Below, in pieces: positions 46,733 to 56,600 of a stretch of DNA of 63,778 nucleotides (its first letter is position 1; every line of letters starts with the position of its first letter). A program made the position numbers and the translations under genes. This DNA is from Paracamarosporium sp. OC-R06-R3 (taxonomy: Eukaryota > Ascomycota > Dothideomycetes > Pleosporales > Didymosphaeriaceae): contig JACVRA010000235.1 of NCBI GenBank assembly GCA_019828545.1, forward strand, positions 1 to 63,778, in the 5' to 3' direction. A model generated the notes under the pieces. It ran no database searches and was not told where the DNA came from. It worked only from the letters and a program-made list of their open reading frames with translations.

Positions 46733-48653
46733 TCACCTACCAGCAACTAATTTCTCCGCAACGTCTTTGAGCACAAACTTCTTAACTTTACCACTACCTG
46801 TGAGTGGCACCTCTGGTGAGCAGTCCTCTCCTAACCAGAATACCTTTGTCGGCGCTTTATGCCTCCCCAGAACTTTCCTAACCCATTTCTTAACTTGTTC
46901 TAAATCTGGCTTCTCGGTATTTTCCTCGAGCTGGAGAAACGCGACGGGTACTTCGACGTACTTGGGATGCGATATCCCAACGACAATAGCGCGCGCAATA
47001 GATGGGTGCGAGACGAGGCGTTCTTCGATTTCGAGAGGGTATATGTTTTCGCCGCCTATAACAAAGTAGAATTAGAAACAGTCCAGGGTGGTATAGAACA
47101 ACAGAGGGAGACATACCACGGATGATGATGTCCTTGAAGCGGCCCGTGATGGTGCAGTAGCCGTCAACGTCCAACACAGCCTCATCACCAGTGTGTAACC
47201 ACAATTCGCCTTGCTCATCTCTGACCAACACTTCTGCTGTCTTCGCCGCATTCTCCCAGTATCCTCTACACAACTGATACCCCGCAACGCAGAGCTCGCC
47301 ACGCACACCAATGGGTACAACGTGATTGTCGCGGTCCACGATCTTGACGCGCGCGTGTGGCATCACGGTGCCGACTGTAGTCAACCGAGCATGAAGCGAA
47401 TCCGTCGTATGGGCGTTGAATACAGTTGGACTCGCTTCCGTAAGACCGTAACTTGACGTAAAATCCGTCATACCGAGTTCGTTCACCATGCGTTCCATCA
47501 ACCACTTTGGCACAGGGCTTCCTGCCACGATACCTGTGCGCAGTTCTGAACTCCAGCCTGAAGGCTTGGGCAGATCGACGATAGCCTCCATCATGGCCGG
47601 CACTCCGTGTAACGCTGTACACCGTTCGTCTGATATAGCGTGGAGTGTGGCTACTGGGTCGAATGATTCGGCGGGGTATACGATGCGGCCGCCGTGCGTG
47701 ATCGTAGCAAGAAGGCCCAAGGTGAGACCAAAACAATGGAAGAGCGGTGGGGGGCAGCAGAGCGCATCGTCGGCAGTAAGCTGCATGCGGTCACCGATGA
47801 ATCGCGAATTGTTGACGAGGTTGCTAGTCTGCCGTTAGTGTATTCTCGATACTCATAAGAAGTAACGTACTGATGCGTGAGCATTGCTGCCTTGGGGTTG
47901 CCGGTACTGCCACTAGTAAATTGTAGGTTCGCAATGTCGTATGGGCTTATGATCCCATCGAAGATGTCTAGGATATGCTCTGGTATTGATTGCGCTTCAG
48001 CGATGAGTTCATCGTATTTCGCGAACCCCTTGTCTTCGCCACGAATCAAACAGACGGTCTTCAGGTCTGGTAGTTCATCTGCTAAGTCGTTGCTTTTCAG
48101 CCTCTCGAGTAAAGGTCGATTATCAAATCGACCGACATCCTCGCTCGTGAATAATAACCTACACTCTAAAACAATTAGCTTTAGGTAGCTGTAATGCCCT
48201 ACGAGAACACTCACTAGTATGCTTCAACGCATACTCTGCTTCTGTCGCCGTGTACGTGTTGTTTAGTGTAACGCATATCGCACCAACTCTTGCGCATGCG
48301 AAAAATACCGCTACATACTTTTCGCAATTTCCACTCATTATACCGATCCTATCTCTTGGTCTGATACCATACCGCAGCATCGCGCGGGCTAATAAATTAG
48401 ACTGCTCCCATAGCTGGCGATATGTCCATCTCGCGCCTGTCCAGGGTATAATTACGCATTCATTGTTGGCATAGTACTCTGCTTGTTTTGCGAGCAATTG
48501 TGACACCGTTAACTGCAACAACGGAGGATCTCGCGGACCAGCAACTAGCGAGAGATTTGGATATGGAGGGAGAATGTATGGGTCGATTTGAAGTAGCGTT
48601 TGATTCAGCCGTTGAAGTGCATCGTGGCGAGCCTGTTCGTATAGTTCCGCCAT
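46733..48653 (-). CDS. sidI: SidI-like acyl-CoA ligase, four exons
   Basis: AMP-forming acyl-CoA synthetase of about 587 residues. Exons run 48653-48215, 48165-47871, 47823-47117 and 47055-46733, with introns of 49, 47 and 61 nt. The adenylate-forming motifs are LQFTSGSTGNPKAAMLTHHN (completed across junction 2), YGLTEASP, LHTGDEAVLDVDGY, GRFKDIIIRGGENIYP (completed across junction 3) and the catalytic lysine in TGSGKVKK. In siderophore clusters SidI activates mevalonate to mevalonyl-CoA, which becomes the anhydromevalonyl group on hydroxyornithine. That role is inferred from context and fold. Residues 15-23 (RLNQTLLQI) loosely resemble a peroxisomal PTS2; there is no PTS1. An ordinary medium-chain ligase is the alternative. 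Five exact ATCWGATAA-type sites lie upstream. Confidence 0.87.
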
Positions 48654-49188
48654 GAGTGACGCGTAAGTGTATTCATGCGCTTAATCGAGTTTCCTAAATT
48701 CAGCCAAAAGCACTGGCGAGCTCGATATAACAGGAACCGCGTATTTGGAAAGGTACTGGAAGAAGACAAAGGCGAGTCCCAACGACGCGATGCTGTACGC
48801 GCTCAACCAGAAGAATTCCAGGACGACCTGGACGGTGGAGCTGTGCTTCGTCATTGCGAATTCGCAGATGCTTCGGATCTAGCTTACCTCGGGCCAGTCT
48901 ATCTACCCAGGATGTACGTACCTACCGTATTGTCGAGCGATCTCGGAATAAGATCGTGGAATGTTCTGATACAGTGCTTTCACACCCAACCGGCCCTCCA
49001 CCGGCAACAAAACGCCGTCGACATCACTACTCAGCTGATCAGTGCCAGATTCGTCAAGTAGCTTCGTGTAGCAAAAAACGCTCAAGGGGTTTACATGCAG
49101 GGAGCACACCATCGTTGCAACCGGTGGGTGTTCGGCGATGGCATGCCAGACCCTGATCGTAGCCTAGTCATTCCTTCTCGACCATCTC

Positions 49189-49197
49189 ATCTGATAA
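49189..49197 (+). promoter_or_regulatory. SreA-type GATA site, exact (ATCTGATAA)
   Basis: First of three exact copies within 163 bp upstream of the SidI-like gene. Confidence 0.6.
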
Positions 49198-49237
49198 GAT
49201 CAACTTCCGGAGACCACCCATGGACAGTGAAAATTTT

Positions 49238-49246
49238 TTATCAGAT
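49238..49246 (-). promoter_or_regulatory. SreA-type GATA site, exact (TTATCAGAT on +)
   Basis: Preceded by AAATTTT and followed by GGAG, the same surroundings as the sites at 46214 and 53356. Confidence 0.65.
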
Positions 49247-49342
49247 GGAGCACGGTCTCTGGCGCTATGTGCTAGTGAGACATGGGGATGGAGGAAAAAT
49301 GGGGAAAACTCCCGCACAAGCGTGGGTAGCCGTTGCGTAAAG

Positions 49343-49351
49343 TTATCAGAT
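49343..49351 (-). promoter_or_regulatory. SreA-type GATA site, exact (TTATCAGAT on +)
   Basis: Preceded by AAAG and followed by GGATCCGCG. The T-rich run is missing, but the AAAG preceding and a GC-rich trailing flank are shared with the 49764 site. Confidence 0.6.
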
Positions 49352-49680
49352 GGATCCGCGCGAGCCGTAACGCTTCGCATCGAACCCTGCGTCATGATCT
49401 TTCATGCGTCTTGCATAAGGGCATAACAGGTGCCGGTTATTGTTCGTTTAGCTCGGCCGCACGGTTGAGGAACTATGCCGAGCTCGCCAAGTTGGATAAC
49501 TGCTGCTTATACCGGTAGTGCACCGGCCTAGGTGGTAAACTTCCGCACAATCTGTAGCATGTAGCTCTACGCCATGGACGTTGTTCGTAGTCGAGATCAG
49601 AGACGCAACGAATGTTTCCAGCTGCAACGTTGAATGGCCGACCTTGACCGATCATCGTGTAACGACACGCAAGCGAGCGG

Positions 49681-49689
49681 ATCTGATAA
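49681..49689 (+). promoter_or_regulatory. SreA-type GATA site, exact (ATCTGATAA)
   Basis: Followed by AAAAAATTTCC, which on the opposite strand gives the AATTTTTTTATCAGAT context seen at 49238. Confidence 0.6.
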
Positions 49690-49763
49690 AAAAATTTCCT
49701 TCCCGGAGATGGATGCGGCATATGAGCCAAGCCATGCACCGACGGTGTAAGGCTTGTTTAAAG

Positions 49764-49772
49764 TTATCTGAT
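49764..49772 (-). promoter_or_regulatory. SreA-type GATA site, exact (TTATCTGAT on +)
   Basis: 75 bp from the previous site, followed by CCGCACCC. Confidence 0.6.
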
Positions 49773-50036
49773 CCGCACCCTGCATCCTGAGGCGTCTGTG
49801 CAGAGTGCTCGTATGACGTCGCGCTAGCCGCCCACGGGGGGTTCTTGGATACCGTCACAAAAGCTGACTATTATCATTGTGGGGTCGGTCGCGTCATATC
49901 GCATTTGCGCTTGACGGGAGCAGTTGTGTAACATTTGGAAACAGCGACAAGAATTGAATTTGTAGACGAACAACTCGAGGGCAGAAACTGTATGTCCTGC
50001 TAGATGTATTTCCAAACGACTTTGGTATATCAAACA

Positions 50037-51412
50037 CTACAACTTTGCCAATGCATCCAAACTAGGGCGAACTTTCTTTTCGCCATCCCACACGAATGGA
50101 CTGAGGGCAAAGAACTTCTCCCTGTTGACCATCATCAATGCGCTTCGCTTATGCGGCAAGTCGATCAGCTTCTCGACATGGAAGCCGTGAACGAAGTCGT
50201 AAGCGAGCACCGTACTGCTGGTTTGTGCAGGCTCTCCGACAAGGTTCCACGTACGGGGCTCATCCAGGAACATGTAGTGCATAAGTCCAGACCACCAAGC
50301 GGAGACTCGGTAAGGACCTCTGAACCTGATGTCGCCAACTAGAGAATGTCGACCACGGTCGTAGGGCGATGCGAGAAAGTGTGCGCCCATGTGATCCTCC
50401 TGCTGAGAGTTAGCCACGTAAATAAACCGTAGAAAGACCGAGAACTTACCATAGCCCAATAGACCTCGAAATACGCGAATAATACACCATCAAAAGCTGC
50501 AAACATGGTTACCACGTGTGGGTCTTCATGCAGCTTTCGAAGGTACTCTCGATGCTGGTCTAGCGTTCCGGTTTCGTTCCAACCTGCAGCAACACGTGGG
50601 TCATTCTGCCAGACATTGAACAGGCGCAGATGCTCGTCATTAGTGTAGTCGAGGGCGATCATGGTGAAATGCTCCTGCAGATGTGGGATCCAGCGACTGT
50701 AGATTACGGATCCAGGAGCTGGTTTCGGTCGACGCACAGGGTGCATAGTATGGCGGGGAAGAGCAGGGAACTGCGTGCTTGGGGCTGTTTGGAAAGGAAA
50801 TGGTGGGAATTCTGTAGTGATTGGCCTGCCGCGAGCATCAAGATGCGGTGCCCAAACTGGGCGAGTACCGAATGGAGATGCGGCTCCCTGCCAGAATGTG
50901 CTGCGAAGGAGAAGATCGCCATCATGCGGTGCTGAAGTATTTGAACCCTTCGGGTGCGGATGTAAAAGGCCAGTCGAATAGAGCTCAGTTGCGAGGGATT
51001 TGGCATCGTTTCCAGAAAATAGGACACGAATGTTTTCGACGAAGGGGTGCTGCGAAACCAGAGCGTAGGCAACCAGCCATATTTGTGGGAGAGAGGGTCT
51101 ATCGCCAGACCATGAGATCGTCACATAGGGTGCTCGTCGTGCTCTAGCCCATGAGCTATTGTCACCTTTGGGTGGAATCGAGTTATCCGCCAAGAAGGCT
51201 ATATCGCTGAACGAGAGGTTGTCATGATGAAGAACTACGGGTGTCGGTACTCCATCACTCTTGGATTGGTCTGTGGAGAGCGAGATCTGAAATTGTTTTG
51301 GCTGTCCAGAGGCAGCTTTGTTCGTAATCGTATACGCCGTCAGGTACGGGTGAGGTAGCTTAAGAACAAAAGGATCAGCTACCACATTCGTTTGCGGAGC
51401 CTGCTGAGCCAT
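50037..51412 (-). CDS. sidF: SidF-like N5-hydroxyornithine acyltransferase, two exons, PTS1 end
   Basis: About 441 residues. Exon 1 is 51412-50450 and exon 2 is 50399-50037; the 50-nt intron (50400-50449) is in phase 0. The C-terminal half is the GNAT fold used in siderophore acylation (IucB/SidF type): TLDQHREYLRKL, FAYFEVYWAM joined to EDHMGAHF, and HSLVGDIRFRGPYR. In the family the enzyme moves anhydromevalonyl from CoA to the N5-hydroxyl of ornithine, giving the building block used by the adjacent synthetase. The protein ends in Ala-Lys-Leu, an accepted peroxisomal targeting signal 1. This agrees with the peroxisomal location reported for this step in Aspergillus. The start at 51412 was chosen as the ATG before QQAPQTN; in-frame codons further upstream look like leader. 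It is divergent from the SidA-related gene. Confidence 0.9.
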
Positions 51413-51950
51413 GGTGAGGAGTTGAAAATTGGCAAAAGCAGTATGCTGTGAGTAGGAAGCTGGAGACGCAGAAAAAGTACAAAGCTTGCTGCAATTCTGT
51501 AGAGTAGCACAAGGTGAAGCAAAAGCCGAGGTCAACGCTTAAGCTCCCGGAAGCTATGGCCATATCACTATGAAGTGTTAGCAAGATAAAATACCGGAGT
51601 TGAGAACGCAATCACTGCAAAGTGGGGATATTTACCGGTCAGCCAGCGATTTAGTCCGACCGGCTCCGAGAGCCACGCCAATGTGGGCTCGACCTTGATA
51701 GACACGGCATGATCCCCACACAGGGCCCCTTAGCGAAAACAAAACTTCGCAGGGGATGTGACGTACGTAGCAGCTAGCTGGCAAGCTACAGGGATCACGG
51801 TGAGCTTGGGTTTTCAGACATCGTACCATAGCTTGCTCCTGGTCAAAGCTTTCAGTCCGGACAAAACGTCGAATACGCTTTGGTGTGCGGCGCACGAGCA
51901 CTGTTGCGAAGGAAGACGCTCTGTTGAATCTCACACCACATTTCTCAAGA
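51413..51950. promoter_or_regulatory. Shared divergent upstream region of the SidF-like and SidA-related genes
   Basis: 538 bp. It contains only minimal HGATAR sequences (AGATAA at 51586-51591 and TGATAG at about 51697) and no nine-base ATCWGATAA site, unlike the other three spacers of the cluster. Confidence 0.55.
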
Positions 51951-53246
51951 ATGACCTCGACTGAACAATCCTCAAGAAAATTTAAACCCATCTCCAGCTC
52001 TCCTCGACCGACGTCGACCAAGATGTATGATCTGCTCTGCATTGGGTTTGGGCCTGCGCAGCTTGCAACGGCAATAGCAAACCACGAAAATCGGAAGCCT
52101 TCCAATGTGCTCTTCGTAGAGCGCAAACCAGCTTTCTCATGGCATTCTCCCCAACTGGCTAGGACACGAATGGAGAACTCCTTCATCTATGATCTTGCAA
52201 CGACGCGCAACCCGAGATCTGCCTTCAGCTATGCCAACTACTTGCATGTGCGCAATCGACTGGTTGAATTCACCAACTCTGATCGACTGAACCCGCTGAG
52301 GCTAGAATTCGAAGACTATCTCAGCTGGTGCGCAGATCACTTCAAGGACAATGTAAAATATGGGTGCGAGGTGGTCGGCGTAGCACCAGAGAAGAGCGAC
52401 GGCCCCGTAAGAAGGTGGAATGTGGCCATACAGGATACGAATGGACAGACCCAGGTGGTGCATGCGAGGAGCATTGTAGGCCCTTCGCCGTCTGGCAGAC
52501 ATACCCAGAAGCCGTTCTCTCTGACGAGCGTCGACTTTCTAGCCGGACAACGCATCATCTCCATGGATGACTACAAGTCAAGAAGGAATGAATTGCGAGG
52601 AGACAATGAGCCGCGACTGAACATCGCCGTTGTTGGCTCAGGGGAGCAGACATTGGAGATCTTGGACGACCTACTGGCTTGCCCACGGTTGGGCAATGTC
52701 ACCGTGGTGACAGAAAACGAGTCTCTGGCTCCACTACGAATACTCGAGGGCGAGCATGAGCCACCGCAACCACGACTGTGCTCGATTTGGGCGAAACCAA
52801 CGTGCGAGCAGAAGTCGACAATCGTAGGGGCGTCGGAGCTCGTGCAGAGAATCTACGGCCGCGCATACGAGAAGCAGCTGGCCAGCAAGGGCGAGTACGC
52901 ACTCCGCATCGTCATGGGCAGAGAGGCTACTGGCGCATACTCCAACGCCAACGTGATCATTGCCGAGCAAACACAGCAGAGGGCGTTTTCCAACAACGGC
53001 CTCTTCCACGGCCTCGACGCTCTCGTGCTAGGGTGCCGGCAGAAGGGCGACAGCCTGGAGGAGGTGCAGTTCAAGCGAGGCGCCGTGGCCGAGAGCTGCA
53101 GAATGTGGATGCTCTCGGCTCACTCTGAAGGCGGGCGGTCATTGGCCAAGGATATTGCAGTGAGGGCGGGCGAAGTGGTGGATGCGCTGGCGGCGACAGA
53201 GGAGGGTCGCGAGCGAGAGGGCATGGTGATCGCGGCTAGGATGTGA
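51951..53246 (+). CDS. SidA-related N-hydroxylating monooxygenase, divergent
   Basis: Single exon, about 431 residues, in the ornithine/lysine N-monooxygenase (SidA/PvdA/IucD) family. This family hydroxylates the side-chain amine as the first committed step of hydroxamate siderophores. FAD site: IGFGPAQLATAIA (the family usually has GPASLA). FENSFIYDLAT-like, RNPRSAFSYANYL and FEDYLSWCADHF match the family well. Two catalytically important places differ. The NADPH motif reads VVGSGEQTLEIL instead of GSGQSA-E, and the C-terminal ATGY motif is replaced by LVLGCRQ. It is also about 70 residues shorter than typical SidA. It may be a paralogue with reduced or changed activity, with the main SidA elsewhere. 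The start ATG at 51951 was chosen as the first ATG giving a short, SidA-like leader. Confidence 0.82.
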   Translation: MTSTEQSSRKFKPISSSPRPTSTKMYDLLCIGFGPAQLATAIANHENRKPSNVLFVERKPAFSWHSPQLARTRMENSFIYDLATTRNPRSAFSYANYLHVRNRLVEFTNSDRLNPLRLEFEDYLSWCADHFKDNVKYGCEVVGVAPEKSDGPVRRWNVAIQDTNGQTQVVHARSIVGPSPSGRHTQKPFSLTSVDFLAGQRIISMDDYKSRRNELRGDNEPRLNIAVVGSGEQTLEILDDLLACPRLGNVTVVTENESLAPLRILEGEHEPPQPRLCSIWAKPTCEQKSTIVGASELVQRIYGRAYEKQLASKGEYALRIVMGREATGAYSNANVIIAEQTQQRAFSNNGLFHGLDALVLGCRQKGDSLEEVQFKRGAVAESCRMWMLSAHSEGGRSLAKDIAVRAGEVVDALAATEEGREREGMVIAARM

Positions 53247-53649
53247 ATGGACCAGGTAGAGACGCGTAGAAGACACGCTACGGCGCTCGGGGGAAGGCGC
53301 CATCGGTGGGAGGCAGGAAGGGGCGAGCTAGCGTTCTTAGGTAATCTGCAAATTTTTATCTGATGGCGCTAAGGACGCAACCGTGCAGCGCTTGTGCCCA
53401 TCTTGCCCATCTTGCCCATCTCCGACATCGACCCGAGCTGCCGTTCCCCACCCCTCTCCCTCACACCGCTGCGCTCAATATACACGGCCGTAGCGCGTAG
53501 CCAATCTACTATGACGCCCAGCGGGCATGGGCCTGGGCGGCCCACCGCGCCCCGGCACCCCGTGCCTACGCGTCTGCAGGTAGAAGCCTCACGCCAACAC
53601 CTTGTCCATCTTTCCCGCAGCGTCTCGACGACCTGATCCTACGCGCTCA
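53247..53649. promoter_or_regulatory. Upstream region of the ABC transporter
   Basis: 403 bp between the SidA-related stop and the ABC start, both on the plus strand. One exact iron-type GATA site is at 53356. A short repeat, CTTGCCCAT, occurs near 53403-53420. Confidence 0.6.
53356..53364 (-). promoter_or_regulatory. SreA-type GATA site, exact (TTATCTGAT on +)
   Basis: Lies 286 bp upstream of the ABC transporter start. Preceded by AAATTT and followed by GGCGC, matching the extended context seen upstream of the NRPS and SidI-like genes. Confidence 0.65.
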
Positions 53650-56600
53650 ATGACCCCCAAGAAGCCTTCGCGGGCGTCGCTGAAGCCCTTCGTTGCCTTT
53701 TTCCAGCTTCTTTTCTATGCCAACCCGACATGGCTGGACAGGGTCCTTGTTTGCGTGGGCGCCATTGCTGCCACGGCAGCTGGTGTGCCGTTTCCTCTCG
53801 TCGGAATTGTGTTTGGCCAGCTCATCGACAACTTAAACTCTGCAACGTGCGGCAGCGGAGAAACAGGCGACACCGGCGATTTGCAGTCTTCAATTGATTC
53901 CAAAGTCCTGCTCCTCTTCTATCTTTCTGTGGCTACTTTTGCCTGCATCTATACCCATTGTGTATGCTGGAGTATTGCCTCGCAACGACTCGGCCAGCGG
54001 ATTCGAGATCATTACCTAAAGAGCATACTTGGCCAGGATATTGAATTTTTCGACAATCTGCAGGCGGGAGAAGTTTCTTCGCGCCTCAATGGGGACATAC
54101 AGGCCATCGAAACGGGGACATCTGAGAAGGTCGGCGTATTTCTCACATGCATCACATTCTGTATAACGGCTTATGTGATTGCTTTTATCAAAGATGCAAA
54201 ACTCGCAGGAATGCTCATCTCACTCATACCCGCGTTCCTCCTCATGACGGTCGTGGGGGGTTATTTCACGCAGAAATATTCGAGCAAAGTCTCAGACTGC
54301 TTCGGAAAGGCGAGTGCCATTGCATCAGAAGCTCTCAATCACGTTGGTCTTGTCCATGCGCTCGGAGCGCAAAACCGCTTGGAAGAGAAGTATCGAGGCT
54401 ATCTCGGCGAGGCCAAAAAGGAGGGAATGAGCAAAGCAACAACATCTGCGATTCAGGCTGGAACATTGTACTTTATTGCCTTTGCAGCAAATGCGCTAGC
54501 ATACTGGCAAGGAAGTAGGAAGATTGCGGCATCTGTTGAGTCAGGAGGCGATCGAGGATCCTCTGCTGGTGCAATCTATACAGTCATTTTCATCCTTGTT
54601 GATGGTCAGTATTATCTCTTTCTGATCATCAGACAACTACTGACTTTACTAAGGTGCCATCGTTTTGAGTCAGGTTGCTCCTCTGTTGCCAATTTTCGGC
54701 GGTGCCGTATCGGCATTTGAGCGATTAAGAAAAGACATTGAGCATCAACCAGCTATAGCTGGTACATCGGAAGCCGGCGAGAAACCCGAAAATATCGAGG
54801 GAAGTGTCGAGTTCCGCAACGTTGCGTTCACCTACCCTTCAAGGCCGGAACATCCTGTCCTTAACAACGTGTCATTTCAATGCGAGGCTAGAAAATTGAC
54901 TGCTATTGTTGGACTCTCTGGTAGTGGCAAATCAACAATAGCATCGCTTCTCACTCGATTCTACGATCCGCATAATGGTGCAATCATGCTCGATGGCATC
55001 GATCTGAAAAGTCTGAACGTGAAGGCACTGCGAGGCAACATTAGTCTCGTACCCCAAGAGCCTTCACTTCTTGATCGTTCAATTCTTGAAAATATCGCAC
55101 TCGGCCTCGTCAACTCCACAGCTCACGCTCACCTCCACGACGTTTTACTCTCCGGTGCCTTACATCAGGTCGCTGAATCAGCCAGAAGCGGTGAACAACT
55201 CTCGAAATGCGCGGAGTCCGCTGGGCCTGAAGTTTCCGAGATCTTCCGTTTAGTACAAGATGCAGCCGGCCTTGCAGATGTGATGGGATTCATAGACCGT
55301 CTGGAGCATGGCCTTGCGACTTCAGTAGGCTCAAGCGGAAGTCTTATCAGTGGAGGGCAAAAACAAAGAATTGCCTTAGCGCGAGCACTCGTCCGCAACC
55401 CAAAGATCTTGCTCTTAGATGAAGCTACAGCAGCACTAGATTCGGCAAGCGAGAAGAGAATTCAAGCCTCGATCGAAAAGGCCTCCGAAGGCCGAACGGT
55501 CATTGCCATCGCCCATCGTCTTTCCACTATCAGAGCGGCAAACAAGATTATTGTCATGAAGAAGGGAGAAATTCTCGAGCAAGGCACACATGACGAGCTC
55601 ATAGAGCGAGACGGGTCGTATGCCGATATGGTCCGCCTTCAGTCCGTGAAACCTTCAGAAGGCACCGGAAGCTCGCAATCGAGTATGATTGAGGAAGATC
55701 CAGATGCCATTGAACAGCCGAAAGAAGCAATGATAGTCGAGAAGAAGGAGCCTAAGGGCACGCCAAGCGAGGATAAGACCAAGGAAGAGGACGCTGCCAT
55801 TGTGAGCCACTCCATATTCAGAACGATGGGACCTCTTGTGCGACCTTATGCGCTGCTTCTTGTCTTAGCTTTCTTCTCTGCTACCATCGTCGGTGGTACT
55901 TATACGTCGAGTGGTGCAGTTTTTGGAAATACGCTCGGTGCCTTCTCCCCTTGCAACTCTCCGAGTTATATCCGGTCCAGAGGATTATTGTTCTCTGGGC
56001 TGTACTTTATGATCGCCTGCGTCGAATTCTTTGCATACTTCGGAAGTTGGTTCTTCTTCGGCCTTGTCGCTGAGCGCTTACTATACAAAGTGCGTTCGCT
56101 GTCGCTGCACTCCTTGTTGCAACAGCCATTACAATGGCACGAATCTAATGACCGGAGTCCCACCAAGCTACTCGGCTATATCACAAACGACGGTAATGCT
56201 CTCGCCGGTCTCAGTGGATCCATAATCGGTACACTGTTTTCCGTATGCGTCAATTTCATAGCAGCTATCATTGCTGCGCACATTGTCGCGTGGCGTATTG
56301 CGATTGTATGTCTGGCCATCGTACCGATTCTATTGGGAGCTGGCTTCATGCAACTCCGGGCCCTTACACGTTACGCTGAAAAGCATGCTGGAGCCTTCTC
56401 AAGTTCAGTGAGCGTCACAGTGGAGGCCGTGACTAACATCCGTACCATTGCGGCCTTGTCTCTAGAGGACGAGATCCTTAACACTTATCGTCGCTCATTG
56501 CAAGCACCACGTAAAGAGATGGTTCTTCAAAGCTTTAAGACCAACTTTTGGTTGGCCATCGCTAATTCTATCGGTAGCTCTCTGTACGCTTTCGCATATT

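Larger units (their letters stand above)
48654..50036. promoter_or_regulatory. Intergenic region with five iron-repressor-type GATA sites
   Basis: 1.38 kb between the SidI-like start and the SidF-like stop. Exact sites lie at 49189, 49238, 49343, 49681 and 49764, that is 536-1119 bp upstream of the SidI-like start codon. A 128-codon plus-strand frame (48675-49061) has no motifs, and I do not call it. The sites' distance from the start suggests a long 5' leader or an unseen transcript. Confidence 0.65.

Noticed and set aside
48675..49061. 128-codon plus-strand frame between the SidI-like and SidF-like genes
   Set aside because: No motif or domain. I keep only the possibility of a non-coding transcript in this spacer.
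45632..53649. Repeated TTATCAGAT sequences as remnants of a transposon
   Set aside because: They occur in both orientations at irregular spacing, share only short flanks, and match a known regulator site.
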